From assembly GCA_043747835.1 (NCBI GenBank), contig JAYTOK010000101.1:1-64000 (forward strand): a DNA stretch of 64,000 nucleotides, written 5' to 3'. A program made the position numbers and the translations under genes. The stretch is from CADEED01 sp043747835. GTDB lineage: Bacteria > Pseudomonadota > Gammaproteobacteria > Steroidobacterales > Steroidobacteraceae. Of the stretch, positions 36,653-45,162 are shown piece after piece (within the stretch, counting starts at the first letter, position 1; each line of letters begins with the position of its first letter). The notes below the pieces were generated by a model. That model saw nothing but the letters and a program-made list of their open reading frames with translations. It did no database searches and was not told where the DNA came from.

Positions 36653-37812
36653 CGAGTCACCGACAATAGCGCAACGACGTCGCGGGCAGCATGGGGAGTC
36701 CGGATCCGCAGAGCCGCCGCGCGCATCGCGGCGAGCCGCTGCGGCTCCTCGAGCAGCTTCCGCAGTTTGAACGACAGGGTCGCGGCGTCGACGGCCTTCA
36801 CGGCCGCGCCAGCTTCGAGTAGGTAGTCGGCGTTGCGCTCTTCCTGGCCCGGGATCGGCGACACGAGCAGCATCGGCTTTCCCTTCGCGAGACATTCGGA
36901 CGTCGAGAGGCCGCCGGGCTTCGTGATCACGAGATCGACCGCGGACATGATGCGCTCGACCGTGGTCGTGAAGCCCAGGGGAAAGAGTCTGCCGGGATTC
37001 TTCTTCGCGAGTGCCTGCAGCCGCTTCAGCAAGGCTTCGTTCCGGCCGGCGAGCGTCACGAGCTGCAACTTTTCGAAATGGAGGCCGGGTTCGCGCAACG
37101 CGCGCTCCGCGAGTTCGTCGAGCGCGCCGACGCCGCCACCGCCCGCCATCATGAGTACCGTGAACTTCGCGGGATCGAGCCCGATCTCGGCCGCGCAGGT
37201 CTTTCGGTCCAGCGCTGCGGTGAACTGCGGCATCACGGGGATGCCCGTGACGACTATCTTCTCGCGCGCGACGCCGCGATCCGCGAGGCGGAACGCCACT
37301 TCGTCGCTCGCGACGCAGTAGCGGTCGACGTGCGGGTGCACCCAGAGTGCGTGCACGTCGAAGTCGGTGACCTGGACCCAGAGCGGAGGCAAGTCCTTCG
37401 TGCCCGCCTTGCGCTTCGCCCGTTGCCGCGACAACAACTCCGCCGGCAGGAAATGCGTGCACAGGATGACGTCAGGCTGGACGCGCGCGATCTCGCCGTC
37501 GAGCTTGCGCAGGTTGAATTTCTCGGCCGCGCGCTTGAAGTCGCCGAACAGCGAGTTGCGGCTGGGACGGTCGGATTTCGCATAGAGATACGACCACAGC
37601 TGCGGCAACGTCTCGACGAGCTTCAGGTATTGCGCGCCGTAGAACTTGCGGAACTCGGCCGGCGCGATCGAGAGCAGGTCGAGATGGGTGGCGTCGAGCG
37701 GCGGCGCCGCGGCACAGGCTGCGGCCTCGATCGCCTGCGCGGCGCGGACGTGGCCGGCACCGGCGGAAACGCTGAGGATCAGGAGCTTCTGTCTATGCTG
37801 TTTGGGCGGCAC
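36649..37812 (-). CDS. Glycosyltransferase family 28 / MGDG-synthase-like
   Basis: 387 residues, GTG start. The N-terminal half begins KLLILSVSAGAGHVRAAQAIE, the acceptor-binding motif of the MGDG synthase/MurG-like group. The C-terminal half has VLMMAGGGGVGALDELAE and the donor-site stretch DLVITKPGGLSTSECLAKGKP. It probably transfers a sugar from a nucleotide donor to diacylglycerol or another lipid at the inner face of the membrane; galactose, glucose or another sugar cannot be told apart here. Its stop overlaps the phosphatase start by 4 bases. Confidence 0.82.
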   Translation of the reverse strand: MPPKQHRQKLLILSVSAGAGHVRAAQAIEAAACAAAPPLDATHLDLLSIAPAEFRKFYGAQYLKLVETLPQLWSYLYAKSDRPSRNSLFGDFKRAAEKFNLRKLDGEIARVQPDVILCTHFLPAELLSRQRAKRKAGTKDLPPLWVQVTDFDVHALWVHPHVDRYCVASDEVAFRLADRGVAREKIVVTGIPVMPQFTAALDRKTCAAEIGLDPAKFTVLMMAGGGGVGALDELAERALREPGLHFEKLQLVTLAGRNEALLKRLQALAKKNPGRLFPLGFTTTVERIMSAVDLVITKPGGLSTSECLAKGKPMLLVSPIPGQEERNADYLLEAGAAVKAVDAATLSFKLRKLLEEPQRLAAMRAAALRIRTPHAARDVVALLSVTR

Positions 37813-37854
37813 GCGCCGCGAAGATTACCCGAAACGCCGCTCGCGGGCCGAGAG

Positions 37855-37902
37855 GCGGACACCCTTCACCCAAAGAGGGGGGATAGGGATTCAGGTGTCC
37901 GC
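37855..37902. other. Inverted repeat upstream of the glycosyltransferase gene
   Basis: GCGGACACC (37855-37863) pairs with GGTGTCCGC (37894-37902) around a purine-rich loop. It lies between two minus-strand genes, after the small exported protein and before the glycosyltransferase. It may be a weak terminator or an operator; there is no T-run. Confidence 0.4.
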
Positions 37903-37962
37903 GACTCGCCGCTTTTGAGCACGTTCGATAGTTGGCTCCTGTTTCCGGTTGACCTTTGCGAT

Positions 37963-38280
37963 TCAGCCCTTCAGCGGAATCGACTTGAAGGAAACGATTT
38001 CGCCGGCCGACGTCGCCTTGCACGAGGCCTTCGCGAGCAACGCGTTCGTCTTCATGCTCTTGGCGATGACGGTGAACGAGTTCGGGTCGACGAGATCGGA
38101 GATGAAGTTGGTGGCCGGCTTCACGGTGTAAGTCGGGGTGGCGTCGGTGGTCAGCGTTGCGATGAGCGCCTTGCTGCACGCGGCGAGCGCGGGCGTCACG
38201 GTGCCGGTGCCTGCCTGTCCGAAGGACGCGAAGCTGATCATCCCGGCGAGAACGAGGTACTTGGGGGTTCGACGAATCAT
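37963..38280 (-). CDS. Small exported protein of unknown function
   Basis: 105 residues from ATG 38280, with AGGAGAAACACC directly upstream. The signal peptide (KYLVLAGMISFASFGQAG) precedes an 80-residue mature part with two Cys (ACSKAL, ASCKAT) that could form a disulfide, and many Thr/Ala/Lys residues. No family recognised. It stands between the LysR gene and the glycosyltransferase on the same strand. Confidence 0.6.
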   Translation of the reverse strand: MIRRTPKYLVLAGMISFASFGQAGTGTVTPALAACSKALIATLTTDATPTYTVKPATNFISDLVDPNSFTVIAKSMKTNALLAKASCKATSAGEIVSFKSIPLKG

Positions 38281-38368
38281 GGTGTTTCTCCTAACAAGTT
38301 TGAATTCCACGATGGTCAAACTACCGGGGACGCCATGCACGCACAAACGAGATGATTAGTCCGGCGCA

Positions 38369-39259
38369 TCAGTTTTCCTCACGCGGCCGGCAAGCCTCGA
38401 TCAGCCACGCGCACAAAGAGCGAATGTCGTCACGATTTTCGTCTTCGGTACGAACTAACAATGTGTAGTTCTCCTGCGTCACGAGTTCGTCATCGAACAC
38501 GCGCGCGAGACGGCCGCTCGCGAACTTGGCGCGGCTGAGCTCCGCCGGCAGCAGCGCGATGCCGATGCCCGTTTCCGCGGCGCGCATCGCGGCCGACATC
38601 GAGTCGATGCGCACGATCTGCGAGGGAACCAGCGATTTCATGCCGACCGCGGTCGCCCATCGATCCCAGTCGTCGCGGCGCGCCTCGTGCACGAGCAGCG
38701 TGTGCGCATTCAGATCTTCGTAGCGCGTCACCGGCTTCTCTGCGAGCAGCTCGGGCTTGCACGCGGGAATCATCGTCTGCGCGAACAGCGGATGGGCGAC
38801 GAGGCCGTTCCACGGCCCCGTGCCCACGACCACCGAGATGTCGGCCTCGGCCACGTGCGCGCGACCGCCCGCGCCGGACGTGTCGATGCGCAGGTCGATG
38901 CCTGTATTCAACTTCGAGAACTCGGAGAGCCGCGGCAACAGCATCTCGCTCGCGAAGTAGGCAGGCACGTGCAGACGGACGCTGTTGCGTCCATACCGAG
39001 CGCGCAACTGTTCGGTGACGGCTTCCAGGCGAACGAACAGATCGTCTATCTGCTCGAGGTAGCGCGCACCCGCGTCGGTCAGCGCGAGGGCGCGCGCGCC
39101 CCGCGAGAAGAGCGGCAGTCCGAGCTGCGTCTCGAGCGTCTTGATCTGATGACTCACCGCCGAAGGCGTGATGCAAAGCTCATCCGCGGCAACGGCAAAA
39201 CTCGAATGCTTGGCGGCGATCTGGAAAGTCTTGATGGCCTTTAACGAAGGACTACGCAT
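38369..39259 (-). CDS. LysR-family transcriptional regulator, GcvA-like
   Basis: 296 residues. The N-terminal winged helix-turn-helix is clear (SLKAIKTFQIAAKHSSFAVA, then LCITPSAVSHQIKTLETQLG). The effector domain spans about 90-290. The SPSLKAIKTFQ...SFAVAADELCITPSAVSHQI pattern is that of the GcvA branch. LysR proteins usually control a divergent neighbour. The nearest divergent gene on the plus strand is over 1 kb away, while the adjacent 39447-40244 gene is on the same strand, so its target is unclear. Confidence 0.88.
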   Translation of the reverse strand: MRSPSLKAIKTFQIAAKHSSFAVAADELCITPSAVSHQIKTLETQLGLPLFSRGARALALTDAGARYLEQIDDLFVRLEAVTEQLRARYGRNSVRLHVPAYFASEMLLPRLSEFSKLNTGIDLRIDTSGAGGRAHVAEADISVVVGTGPWNGLVAHPLFAQTMIPACKPELLAEKPVTRYEDLNAHTLLVHEARRDDWDRWATAVGMKSLVPSQIVRIDSMSAAMRAAETGIGIALLPAELSRAKFASGRLARVFDDELVTQENYTLLVRTEDENRDDIRSLCAWLIEACRPREEN

Positions 39260-39446
39260 TTCATTGGACGAACCTTCAGACAGGCAAAGCTGCGATGCCG
39301 GGAGTAAAGCAAGCTGCGTGCCAGGGTCGGAAATCGCGTAACTATTTGTTTTGCCGGGCCCTGCACCGTTGACGTGCCGTCAGATTGTTCACCAATGATG
39401 CGCTGCTTTCACATTTGCACTGGCGATGGGTGAACGTCGTGTGACA

Positions 39447-40244
39447 TCACACGGCTTCCGCGAGCGAGCGCAACACCATCGCCGCGTCCGCCTCCGGCAA
39501 TTTCAGGATGCGGTCGTAGAGCGAGATGGTGATCGCGCAAACTTTCCCGCGGTCGACGCCGGGAGCGGCAACGTTCCCGAGCATCTGCGCGTCGTCGCCG
39601 AATTCCTCGGCCAGCGCCTGTACGACGGGAACGAGCTTCTCCTGCGCGACGTTGGGCGGCTCAGCAGCCGCGGGCTCTTCCGCGGAACTGCGGATCACTT
39701 CCGCGAGCAGTGTCAGCGAGCGGCTTTCCGCGGCTTCATCGAAGTACTTCGCGAAGTCGATGGGGCCCGCGACCTGCGGGAACAGGTAACGGAAACACGA
39801 ATCGCCGTCCTTCTGCAGCACGCGCAGGTTGCCCAGCATCTCGCGCATGAGCGCGATCAGAGAGTCTTGCGACGCGTTGCCCATGCGCCGCGACGTGACG
39901 CCGCTCACCTCGCTCATCACGAGCGACGTGAACGCGCCCATCTGCTTCGGGTCGACGACGGTTCGTTTGTATTCGGCGAGGATCTTCGAGTAAGCGGCGG
40001 GTTCGTGTTTCTTGAGAACCCGGTAGACAGGGACCTCGAGCAGCTTCTCTTCGGCGTGGCGGATCGCATACCACTCGCTGACACGCGGGGCGACGAAGTG
40101 ATTGCCGAGCGCCGCGGCCAGCACGATGCACACCGTGACGATGCCGATGCCGGATTTCGTTTCCCTGCCGCGCGCGACCAGCGCGCCAACCAGGCCGCCG
40201 AGCGCGCCGGTGATCGTAGCGGTGGCCAGTGAAATCCAGTCCAT
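39447..40244 (-). CDS. Membrane protein of unknown function
   Basis: 265 residues; GGGAGACGCGC precedes the ATG. Two N-terminal hydrophobic helices (ATATITGALGGLVGALVA and GIGIVTVCIVLAAALGNHFVA) enclose a short charged loop, and the remaining ~200 residues are soluble and mostly helical. A single Cys pair (SCFRYL and KVCAIT) is far apart. No family is recognised. The 187-bp gap between it and LysR holds no feature I can name. Confidence 0.6.
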   Translation of the reverse strand: MDWISLATATITGALGGLVGALVARGRETKSGIGIVTVCIVLAAALGNHFVAPRVSEWYAIRHAEEKLLEVPVYRVLKKHEPAAYSKILAEYKRTVVDPKQMGAFTSLVMSEVSGVTSRRMGNASQDSLIALMREMLGNLRVLQKDGDSCFRYLFPQVAGPIDFAKYFDEAAESRSLTLLAEVIRSSAEEPAAAEPPNVAQEKLVPVVQALAEEFGDDAQMLGNVAAPGVDRGKVCAITISLYDRILKLPEADAAMVLRSLAEAV

Positions 40245-40620
40245 GCGCGTCTCCCGGAAAACCCGAGCCTAGCAGCTCGCGGCGAAACCGGGCGACGACG
40301 GTGAGGGTTCCCGCCGCCGTCCGAAAACGCGGGCGGTAGCTAGACGAAGCAGGGTGGCATCGGAGTGGCGAAGTGGGCGCGCGCCCGGGGCCGGCGACTG
40401 CTCCGGTGGCCGGATTCCGGTAAATACCGGCCTGTGACGCAGTTTCTGGAAAACAGGGTGCCGGCTGTGTATAGTCGCGCCCGCTCCTTCAGGGTCGTGC
40501 GGTCATCGCCCCCTAGAGCTCGCGATCTTCAACGATTCGCAAATCAATCCCTCGCTAATGACCGCTCTCGAAACCTTCGAGCAGTGCGAGTCTGTTCTCT
40601 CTTTTTTACAAGGCATTTCA
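40245..40620. other. 376-bp intergenic region upstream of the helicase gene
   Basis: No gene is supported. A promoter may lie at 40470-40475 (TATAGT preceded by TGTG), which would give a leader of about 140 bases before the helicase ATG. Long leaders are common for RNA-helicase and cold-shock genes, but no known riboswitch or cold-shock box can be identified. A T-run (40600-40608) lies just before the start. Confidence 0.4.
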
Positions 40621-42405
40621 ATGTCATTCGATTCTCTCGGGCTGAAGCCCGAGCTGCTGCGTGCCGTGGCCGACAAGGGCTACACGGAACCCACTCCCAT
40701 CCAGAAAGAAGCCATTCCGGCAGTCCTCGCGGGCCGCGACGTACTCGCGGGCGCGCAGACCGGCACCGGCAAGACCGCCGGCTTCGTGCTGCCGATCCTG
40801 CAGCGCCTCGGCGCCCGCGGTCAGCGCAATCCGCGCTGCCTCGTGCTCGTGCCGACGCGCGAACTCGCCGCGCAGGTCGAGCAGAGCGTGAAGGACTACG
40901 GCAAGTACGTGGACCTCCGCTCGCACGTGGTCTTCGGCGGCGTGTCCGAACGCCCGCAGATCGACAAGCTGCGCTTTGGCTGCGACATCCTCGTCGCGAC
41001 GCCGGGCCGCCTCCTCGATCTCGCCGAACAGCGCGCGGTCTCGCTGTCCGAAGTGCAGATCTTCGTGCTCGATGAAGCGGACCGCATGCTCGACATGGGC
41101 TTCATCCACGACCTCAAGCGCGTGCTCAAACTATTGCCCGCGCAACGCCAGAACCTCATGTTCTCGGCGACCTACTCCGACGACATCCGCGATCTCGCGA
41201 ACCGCTTCGTGAAGAACCCGGTGAGCGTGCAGGTCACGCCGCGCAACGCGACCGCCGAGAAGGTGGAGCAGAGCGCGTATCGCGTTCCGAAGGAACACAA
41301 ACGGCACCTGCTCGCGCACCTGATCCAGTCAGGCGACTGGCACCAGGTGCTCGTCTTCACGCGCACCAAGCACGGCGCGAACCGTCTCACGCAGCAGCTC
41401 GAGAAGGCGGGCGTGACGGCGATGGCGATCCACGGCAACAAGAGTCAGAACGCACGCGTGCGCGCGCTCGAGGACTTCAAGGAAAACCGCATCACGGCGC
41501 TCGTGGCGACGGAAGTCGCGGCGCGCGGGCTCGACATCAAGGAGCTGCCCCACGTCGTGAACTACGAATTGCCGAACGTGCCGGAAGACTACGTGCACCG
41601 CATTGGTCGCACCGCGCGTGCGGGCTCGACGGGCGCCGCGATCTCGCTGGTGTCGCCGGACGAAGTCTCGCTGCTGCGCGACATCGAGAAGGTGCTCAAG
41701 CGCGGGATCGAGTTCCTGCCGACGCCGCAGTTCGAAATCAAAGAGGGCACGCACACGCCGCGTGCGGACAGCCGTGAGTCGGGCGAGTATTCGCCTCACC
41801 AGGATCCGCGTCGCCGGCCCGAGCATCGCCGCACTGGCGGTGGTGGCGGCGGACGCCGCAGTGGTGGTGGCCAGCGCGGAGCGCCGCGCGGTGGTGGCGC
41901 GGGTCGCGTCAGTCATGAGGCCTACACGCCCGACTTCGCCGGCGCCGACGCGTCGGCTCCGCGCGCGGATGCGCAGGCGCCGGGCGCCGAGAGACCTAGC
42001 AACCCGAATCGCGAAGGCGCGACCGGTCACCGTGTCGGCGGGGGCGGTGGTCGCGGCCGGCGCGGCGTCGGTGGCGGGCACCACGGCCAGAATCGCGGCG
42101 GTCAGCCCGGCCAGCAGGGCCAGGGCGGTCAACGCGGTGAATCGCGAGGCGGGCAATCCGCCGGTCAGCCCGCGGGCCAATCCGGTCATGGCGGTCGCGG
42201 TGGCGGTGGGCATTCCGGCCAGAGCCGTGCCGGTGGCAGGAGCGGCGGCGGTGGTGGCGGTGGCAGGAGCAGCGGCGGTGGTGGCGGTGGCCAGCGCAGT
42301 CGCGGCGGCTTCGCGCGCGGTGCGCGCTCGTCGAAACCCGGCAGTGGCAGTGGTTCGAGCGGCGGATCGAGTGGCGGACCCGGCGGGTTCTCGCGGATCA
42401 CCTGA
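40621..42405 (+). CDS. rhlE: DEAD-box RNA helicase, RhlE-type, with RGG-like tail
   Basis: 594 residues from ATG 40621; an in-frame ATG at 40558 would add 21 residues unlike the family N-terminus (MSFDSLGL). Core motifs are complete: Q motif (PTPIQKEAIP), AQTGTGKT near 45-52, PTRELA, DEAD at 151-154, SAT, and HRIGRTARAG. The helicase core ends near residue 385. The last ~210 residues are extremely rich in Gly, Arg, Ser and Gln (GGGGG, RGG, GGQ clusters), an unusually long disordered RNA-binding tail. It probably acts in ribosome assembly or RNA decay at low temperature. The downstream gene is convergent; the stop codons of both lie in a short inverted repeat. Confidence 0.9.
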   Translation: MSFDSLGLKPELLRAVADKGYTEPTPIQKEAIPAVLAGRDVLAGAQTGTGKTAGFVLPILQRLGARGQRNPRCLVLVPTRELAAQVEQSVKDYGKYVDLRSHVVFGGVSERPQIDKLRFGCDILVATPGRLLDLAEQRAVSLSEVQIFVLDEADRMLDMGFIHDLKRVLKLLPAQRQNLMFSATYSDDIRDLANRFVKNPVSVQVTPRNATAEKVEQSAYRVPKEHKRHLLAHLIQSGDWHQVLVFTRTKHGANRLTQQLEKAGVTAMAIHGNKSQNARVRALEDFKENRITALVATEVAARGLDIKELPHVVNYELPNVPEDYVHRIGRTARAGSTGAAISLVSPDEVSLLRDIEKVLKRGIEFLPTPQFEIKEGTHTPRADSRESGEYSPHQDPRRRPEHRRTGGGGGGRRSGGGQRGAPRGGGAGRVSHEAYTPDFAGADASAPRADAQAPGAERPSNPNREGATGHRVGGGGGRGRRGVGGGHHGQNRGGQPGQQGQGGQRGESRGGQSAGQPAGQSGHGGRGGGGHSGQSRAGGRSGGGGGGGRSSGGGGGGQRSRGGFARGARSSKPGSGSGSSGGSSGGPGGFSRIT

Positions 42406-42428
42406 GCGAGCGTCGATCTGCGCTCAGG
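42401..42428. terminator. Inverted repeat spanning both convergent stop codons
   Basis: CCTGAGCG (42401-42408) and CGCTCAGG (42421-42428) pair across a 12-base loop. The helicase TGA (42403-42405) and the kinase TGA (42424-42426, minus) sit in the two arms. A weak bidirectional terminator is plausible, although no T-run follows. Confidence 0.45.
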
Positions 42429-43704
42429 CGACTGCGGATGCGGCGTCTTGTGCTTCGATGGGCAACCGGATGAAGAAGTTGGTCCCTTTGCCCATCTCGG
42501 ACTGAAAATCGAGCGAGCCACCGTGGCTCTTCACCACGTTGTGGGCGATGGATAGTCCCTGGCCCGTTCCCTTGCCGACTTCTTTCGTCGTGAAGAACGG
42601 CTCGAAGATCCGCTTGCGGATCGCATCGGGAATGCCGCCGCCCGTGTCGCCGATCATGATCACGGCGAAGTCGCCTTCCAGGAACGTGCGCACGGTGATG
42701 AGGCCCTTGTCGTGCGTGCCCTTGACGCGATCGCCGATCGCATGCGCGGCGTTCACGACGAGATTCAGCACGACCTGGTTGATCTGTCCGCCGTGACAGG
42801 TCACGAGCGGCAACGCCGAGTCCAGTTGTATGTCGACATCCGCGACGTACCGGTATTCGCTGCGGGCGACCACGAGCGTGCTGTTGATGGCGCGGTTCAG
42901 ATCCACCTGGCTCATGTCGCGCTGATCCGCGTACGAGAATTCTTTCATCGAGCGTACGATCTCGGCGATGCGGCCCAGGCCGTCCGCCACGCGTGCGAGG
43001 GCGGGCGGCAGCTCGTGCCGCAGCTCTTCCACGTCCTCGTCGATCGGCTCGTCCGGTAGTTTGGCCTGCAGCTTCGCGTTGTGCGCGAGGATGTCCTGCA
43101 GCGCCTCGCGGATGAACGCGACACTGTCGTTGAGGTACTGGATCGGCGTGTTGATTTCGTGGGCGACGCCGGCGGCCAGACGGCCGATGGACTCGAGCCG
43201 CTCGCCCGAGGCGAGCCGCTGTTCGGCGCGCTTGCGTTCGGTGATGTCGAAGCCCATGCCGATGATGCCGATGACATCGCCGTTCTCGTCCTTGAGCGGT
43301 ACTTTGGACGTGACGACTGTGCGTTCCTCGCCCGTTGCCTTGTCGAAACCCGGTTCCTCGAGACCGATGATGGCCTGCCCGGATTTGAGGAGCGCCTGTT
43401 CGTCGGCGAAGAATTTTTCCGCGAGCTCGCGGCTGAAGTAATCGAAGTCGGACTTACCGATCGCTTCCCCGGAAGTCGTGCCCATATTGCGGGCGAGGTG
43501 CGCGTTGCACGCGATGAAGCGGCTGCTCACGTCCTTCGCGTAGATGAATGCGGGGATGAGGTCGATCATCGTGCGCAGCAACGTGCGCTCGTGGGCGAGG
43601 GCGGTCGCGAGATCCTGGCGCGCGGAGGCTTCCGCCTCGAGCGCACTGCTCATTCGGACAATGGCGGTGTCGTCACCACTCCCGCTTTCCGGCTTGTCGG
43701 ACAC
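42424..43704 (-). CDS. PAS-domain sensor histidine kinase (soluble)
   Basis: 426 residues, no membrane helices, so a cytoplasmic sensor. A PAS domain spans about 40-160 (IPAFIYAKDVSSRFIACNAH...DITERKRAEQ). The dimerisation/phospho-acceptor box is GVAHEINTPIQYLNDS (H-box), followed by an insert that is Asp/Glu-rich. The ATPase domain has NLVVNAAHAIGD, DTGGGIP and GTGQGLSIAHNVVKSHGG. All catalytic boxes are intact. There is no adjacent response regulator, so it is an orphan kinase here. The PAS domain could bind heme or flavin; no diagnostic residue is certain. Confidence 0.87.
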   Translation of the reverse strand: MSDKPESGSGDDTAIVRMSSALEAEASARQDLATALAHERTLLRTMIDLIPAFIYAKDVSSRFIACNAHLARNMGTTSGEAIGKSDFDYFSRELAEKFFADEQALLKSGQAIIGLEEPGFDKATGEERTVVTSKVPLKDENGDVIGIIGMGFDITERKRAEQRLASGERLESIGRLAAGVAHEINTPIQYLNDSVAFIREALQDILAHNAKLQAKLPDEPIDEDVEELRHELPPALARVADGLGRIAEIVRSMKEFSYADQRDMSQVDLNRAINSTLVVARSEYRYVADVDIQLDSALPLVTCHGGQINQVVLNLVVNAAHAIGDRVKGTHDKGLITVRTFLEGDFAVIMIGDTGGGIPDAIRKRIFEPFFTTKEVGKGTGQGLSIAHNVVKSHGGSLDFQSEMGKGTNFFIRLPIEAQDAASAVA

Positions 43705-43830
43705 GTAAGACTCCCGGCCCCCAGCGGGCTCCTCAAGGGAGTAGCGGCGAAAAACGCGCTTTCTGAAAGGGCGGGAACGGTTTTGCGAACGCCGTCACCC
43801 AAAGCGCCAAAGACACGGCCCTAGTGAAAA

Positions 43831-43861
43831 GCCCGCGCAGCCCGGAAGGCCGCGCGGGCAG
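43831..43861 (-). terminator. GC-rich hairpin, possible minus-strand terminator
   Basis: GCCCGCGC (43831-43838) pairs with GCGCGGGC (43852-43859). On the minus strand it is followed by TTTTCACTAG. It lies 140 bp after the EF-hand gene stop and before the histidine kinase start, in a 298-bp gap that shows no other feature. Confidence 0.5.
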
Positions 43862-44002
43862 GTCGACCACGACGCTGGCGTGTTATTGCCGCGGGCTCTC
43901 GGTGTCCGGCAGGTTCGTATCAGGCTGGCCCGTGGCAATCCCTCGCCATGTCCGACTGGGGCTGCGACTGCGGCTGGCTCGGGGTCGTGGACTCGCCCGG
44001 GC

Positions 44003-44245
44003 TCACTGCGCCTTCTCGAACTCGGCGTTGTCGAGATAGCCGTCGGCGTTCGCATCGGCCGTCGAGAACACGATGTTCATGTCGGCGGACGCCTCGGACT
44101 TCGAGATGCGGCCGTCGCGGTTCGTGTCGATCGAATCGAACGGCGCGCCGGTGTGTGCCGTGCCCTTGTCGCCCGCGATCGCGGTGCCGGCTACGGGGAT
44201 CAGGGCGGCGATGGCAACGGCCATCAATGACTTGCGGTATTTCAT
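44003..44245 (-). CDS. Exported EF-hand calcium-binding protein
   Basis: 80 residues from ATG 44245, preceded by GAGGAG. A signal peptide (RKSLMAVAIAALIPVAGTAIA) is followed by two EF-hand loops: DTNRDGRISKSE and DANADGYLDNAE, both with canonical Asp/Asn at positions 1, 3, 5 and Glu at 12. The protein is acidic and probably periplasmic, acting as a calcium buffer or sensor. It is a typical small paired EF-hand protein of proteobacteria; the partner is unknown. Confidence 0.85.
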   Translation of the reverse strand: MKYRKSLMAVAIAALIPVAGTAIAGDKGTAHTGAPFDSIDTNRDGRISKSEASADMNIVFSTADANADGYLDNAEFEKAQ

Positions 44246-44549
44246 GTGGACTCCTCGAACGTCGGAAGGATTGAAGGCTGCGACGCCCGAACGGTGAGTT
44301 CGGCGTCGTGCCACGCGGTTCCCGATCGTTCGGCCGCGCGTCTGTCGAATCGGGTCGTCGCATCACGACAATCGTTCATTCGCGCGAGGCCGATCGACGG
44401 CGGCGTTTCGCGCCCTAACTACAAACAAGCACTCGCGGGTCGCGGATCGGGGACGTCGGAGGTTGCCCGGCTCCCGTTGCGCGCACGGGCGATGCCCATG
44501 CGTCCCGCTGGATGCGCCGAAGTTTTTGCGGGTAGGAGAAATCCCCGGC
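44246..44549. other. 304-bp divergent intergenic region
   Basis: No gene supported. It holds the ribosome binding sites of the EF-hand gene (minus, near 44250) and of the signal peptidase gene (TAGGAGAA at 44533-44540). No convincing promoter hexamers or palindromes were found. Confidence 0.5.
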
Positions 44550-45143
44550 ATGCTGGAGCGGATGTCGCAAGGTCGGAAAATCTCGATTGCTGTCGCCGCT
44601 GTCAGCGCCGTAGTCATTGGCGTAACGGTTGCAACGTACGTGATCAATCCTTTCAACACCGCGAGCGACGATCCGCGAGCGCGGATCCTGGGTTACACGC
44701 TGTATCGCGCGCCGAGCCGTTCCATGGAACCCGCGCTGCGCGAAGGCGACGTCTTCATCGTCAGCGCGGCCGCGCTGCGCAATCGCGATCCGCACATCGG
44801 CGAGATCGTGGTGTTCCGCTTCCCGCCCGATCCGGCAGTCAGCTACGTGAAGCGTGTCGTCGCAACGGGCGGCACCACGATCGAGATGCGCAAAGGCGCG
44901 TTGTACGTCGACGGGCAGGCTGTCGACGAGCCGTGGCTGCCGGCGGAGCCCACTAGTACGGCGGTCTAAGATGGAATGACGACGCCGCTGCGCGAGGAAG
45001 ACATCTACTCCAACCTGGCGCCGCTCGGCGTGCCGGAGAATCACTTCTTCGTGCTCGGGGACAATCGAAGCAACAGTTCGGACAGTCGCGTCTGGGGATT
45101 CGTGCCGCGAGAGAACATGATCGGGATCGTCGCGGAAGACTGA
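44550..45143 (+). pseudogene. Signal peptidase I paralogue with in-frame TAA
   Basis: The frame from ATG 44550 (AGGAGA upstream) to TGA 45141-45143 has 198 codons but contains TAA at 44967-44969. Before it: a membrane anchor (ISIAVAAVSAVVIGVTVATYV), box B with catalytic Ser58 (SRSMEPALREGD) and box D with Lys101 (YVKRVVATGG). After it, in the same frame: NHFFVLGDNRSNSSDSRVWG (box E) and the usual C-terminus. The truncated 139-residue product keeps Ser and Lys but lacks box E, which shapes the fold, so it is probably inactive. An essential lepB should exist elsewhere. The Nramp-like gene starts 20 bp downstream. Confidence 0.85.
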
Positions 45144-45162
45144 CAACAAGAAGGATCAACCC

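Noticed and set aside
41820..42380. Apparent short tandem repeats or CRISPR-like pattern
   Set aside because: The repeats are GGT/GGC codons for Gly-rich protein sequence with no fixed unit or spacers. No CRISPR array was found anywhere in the window.
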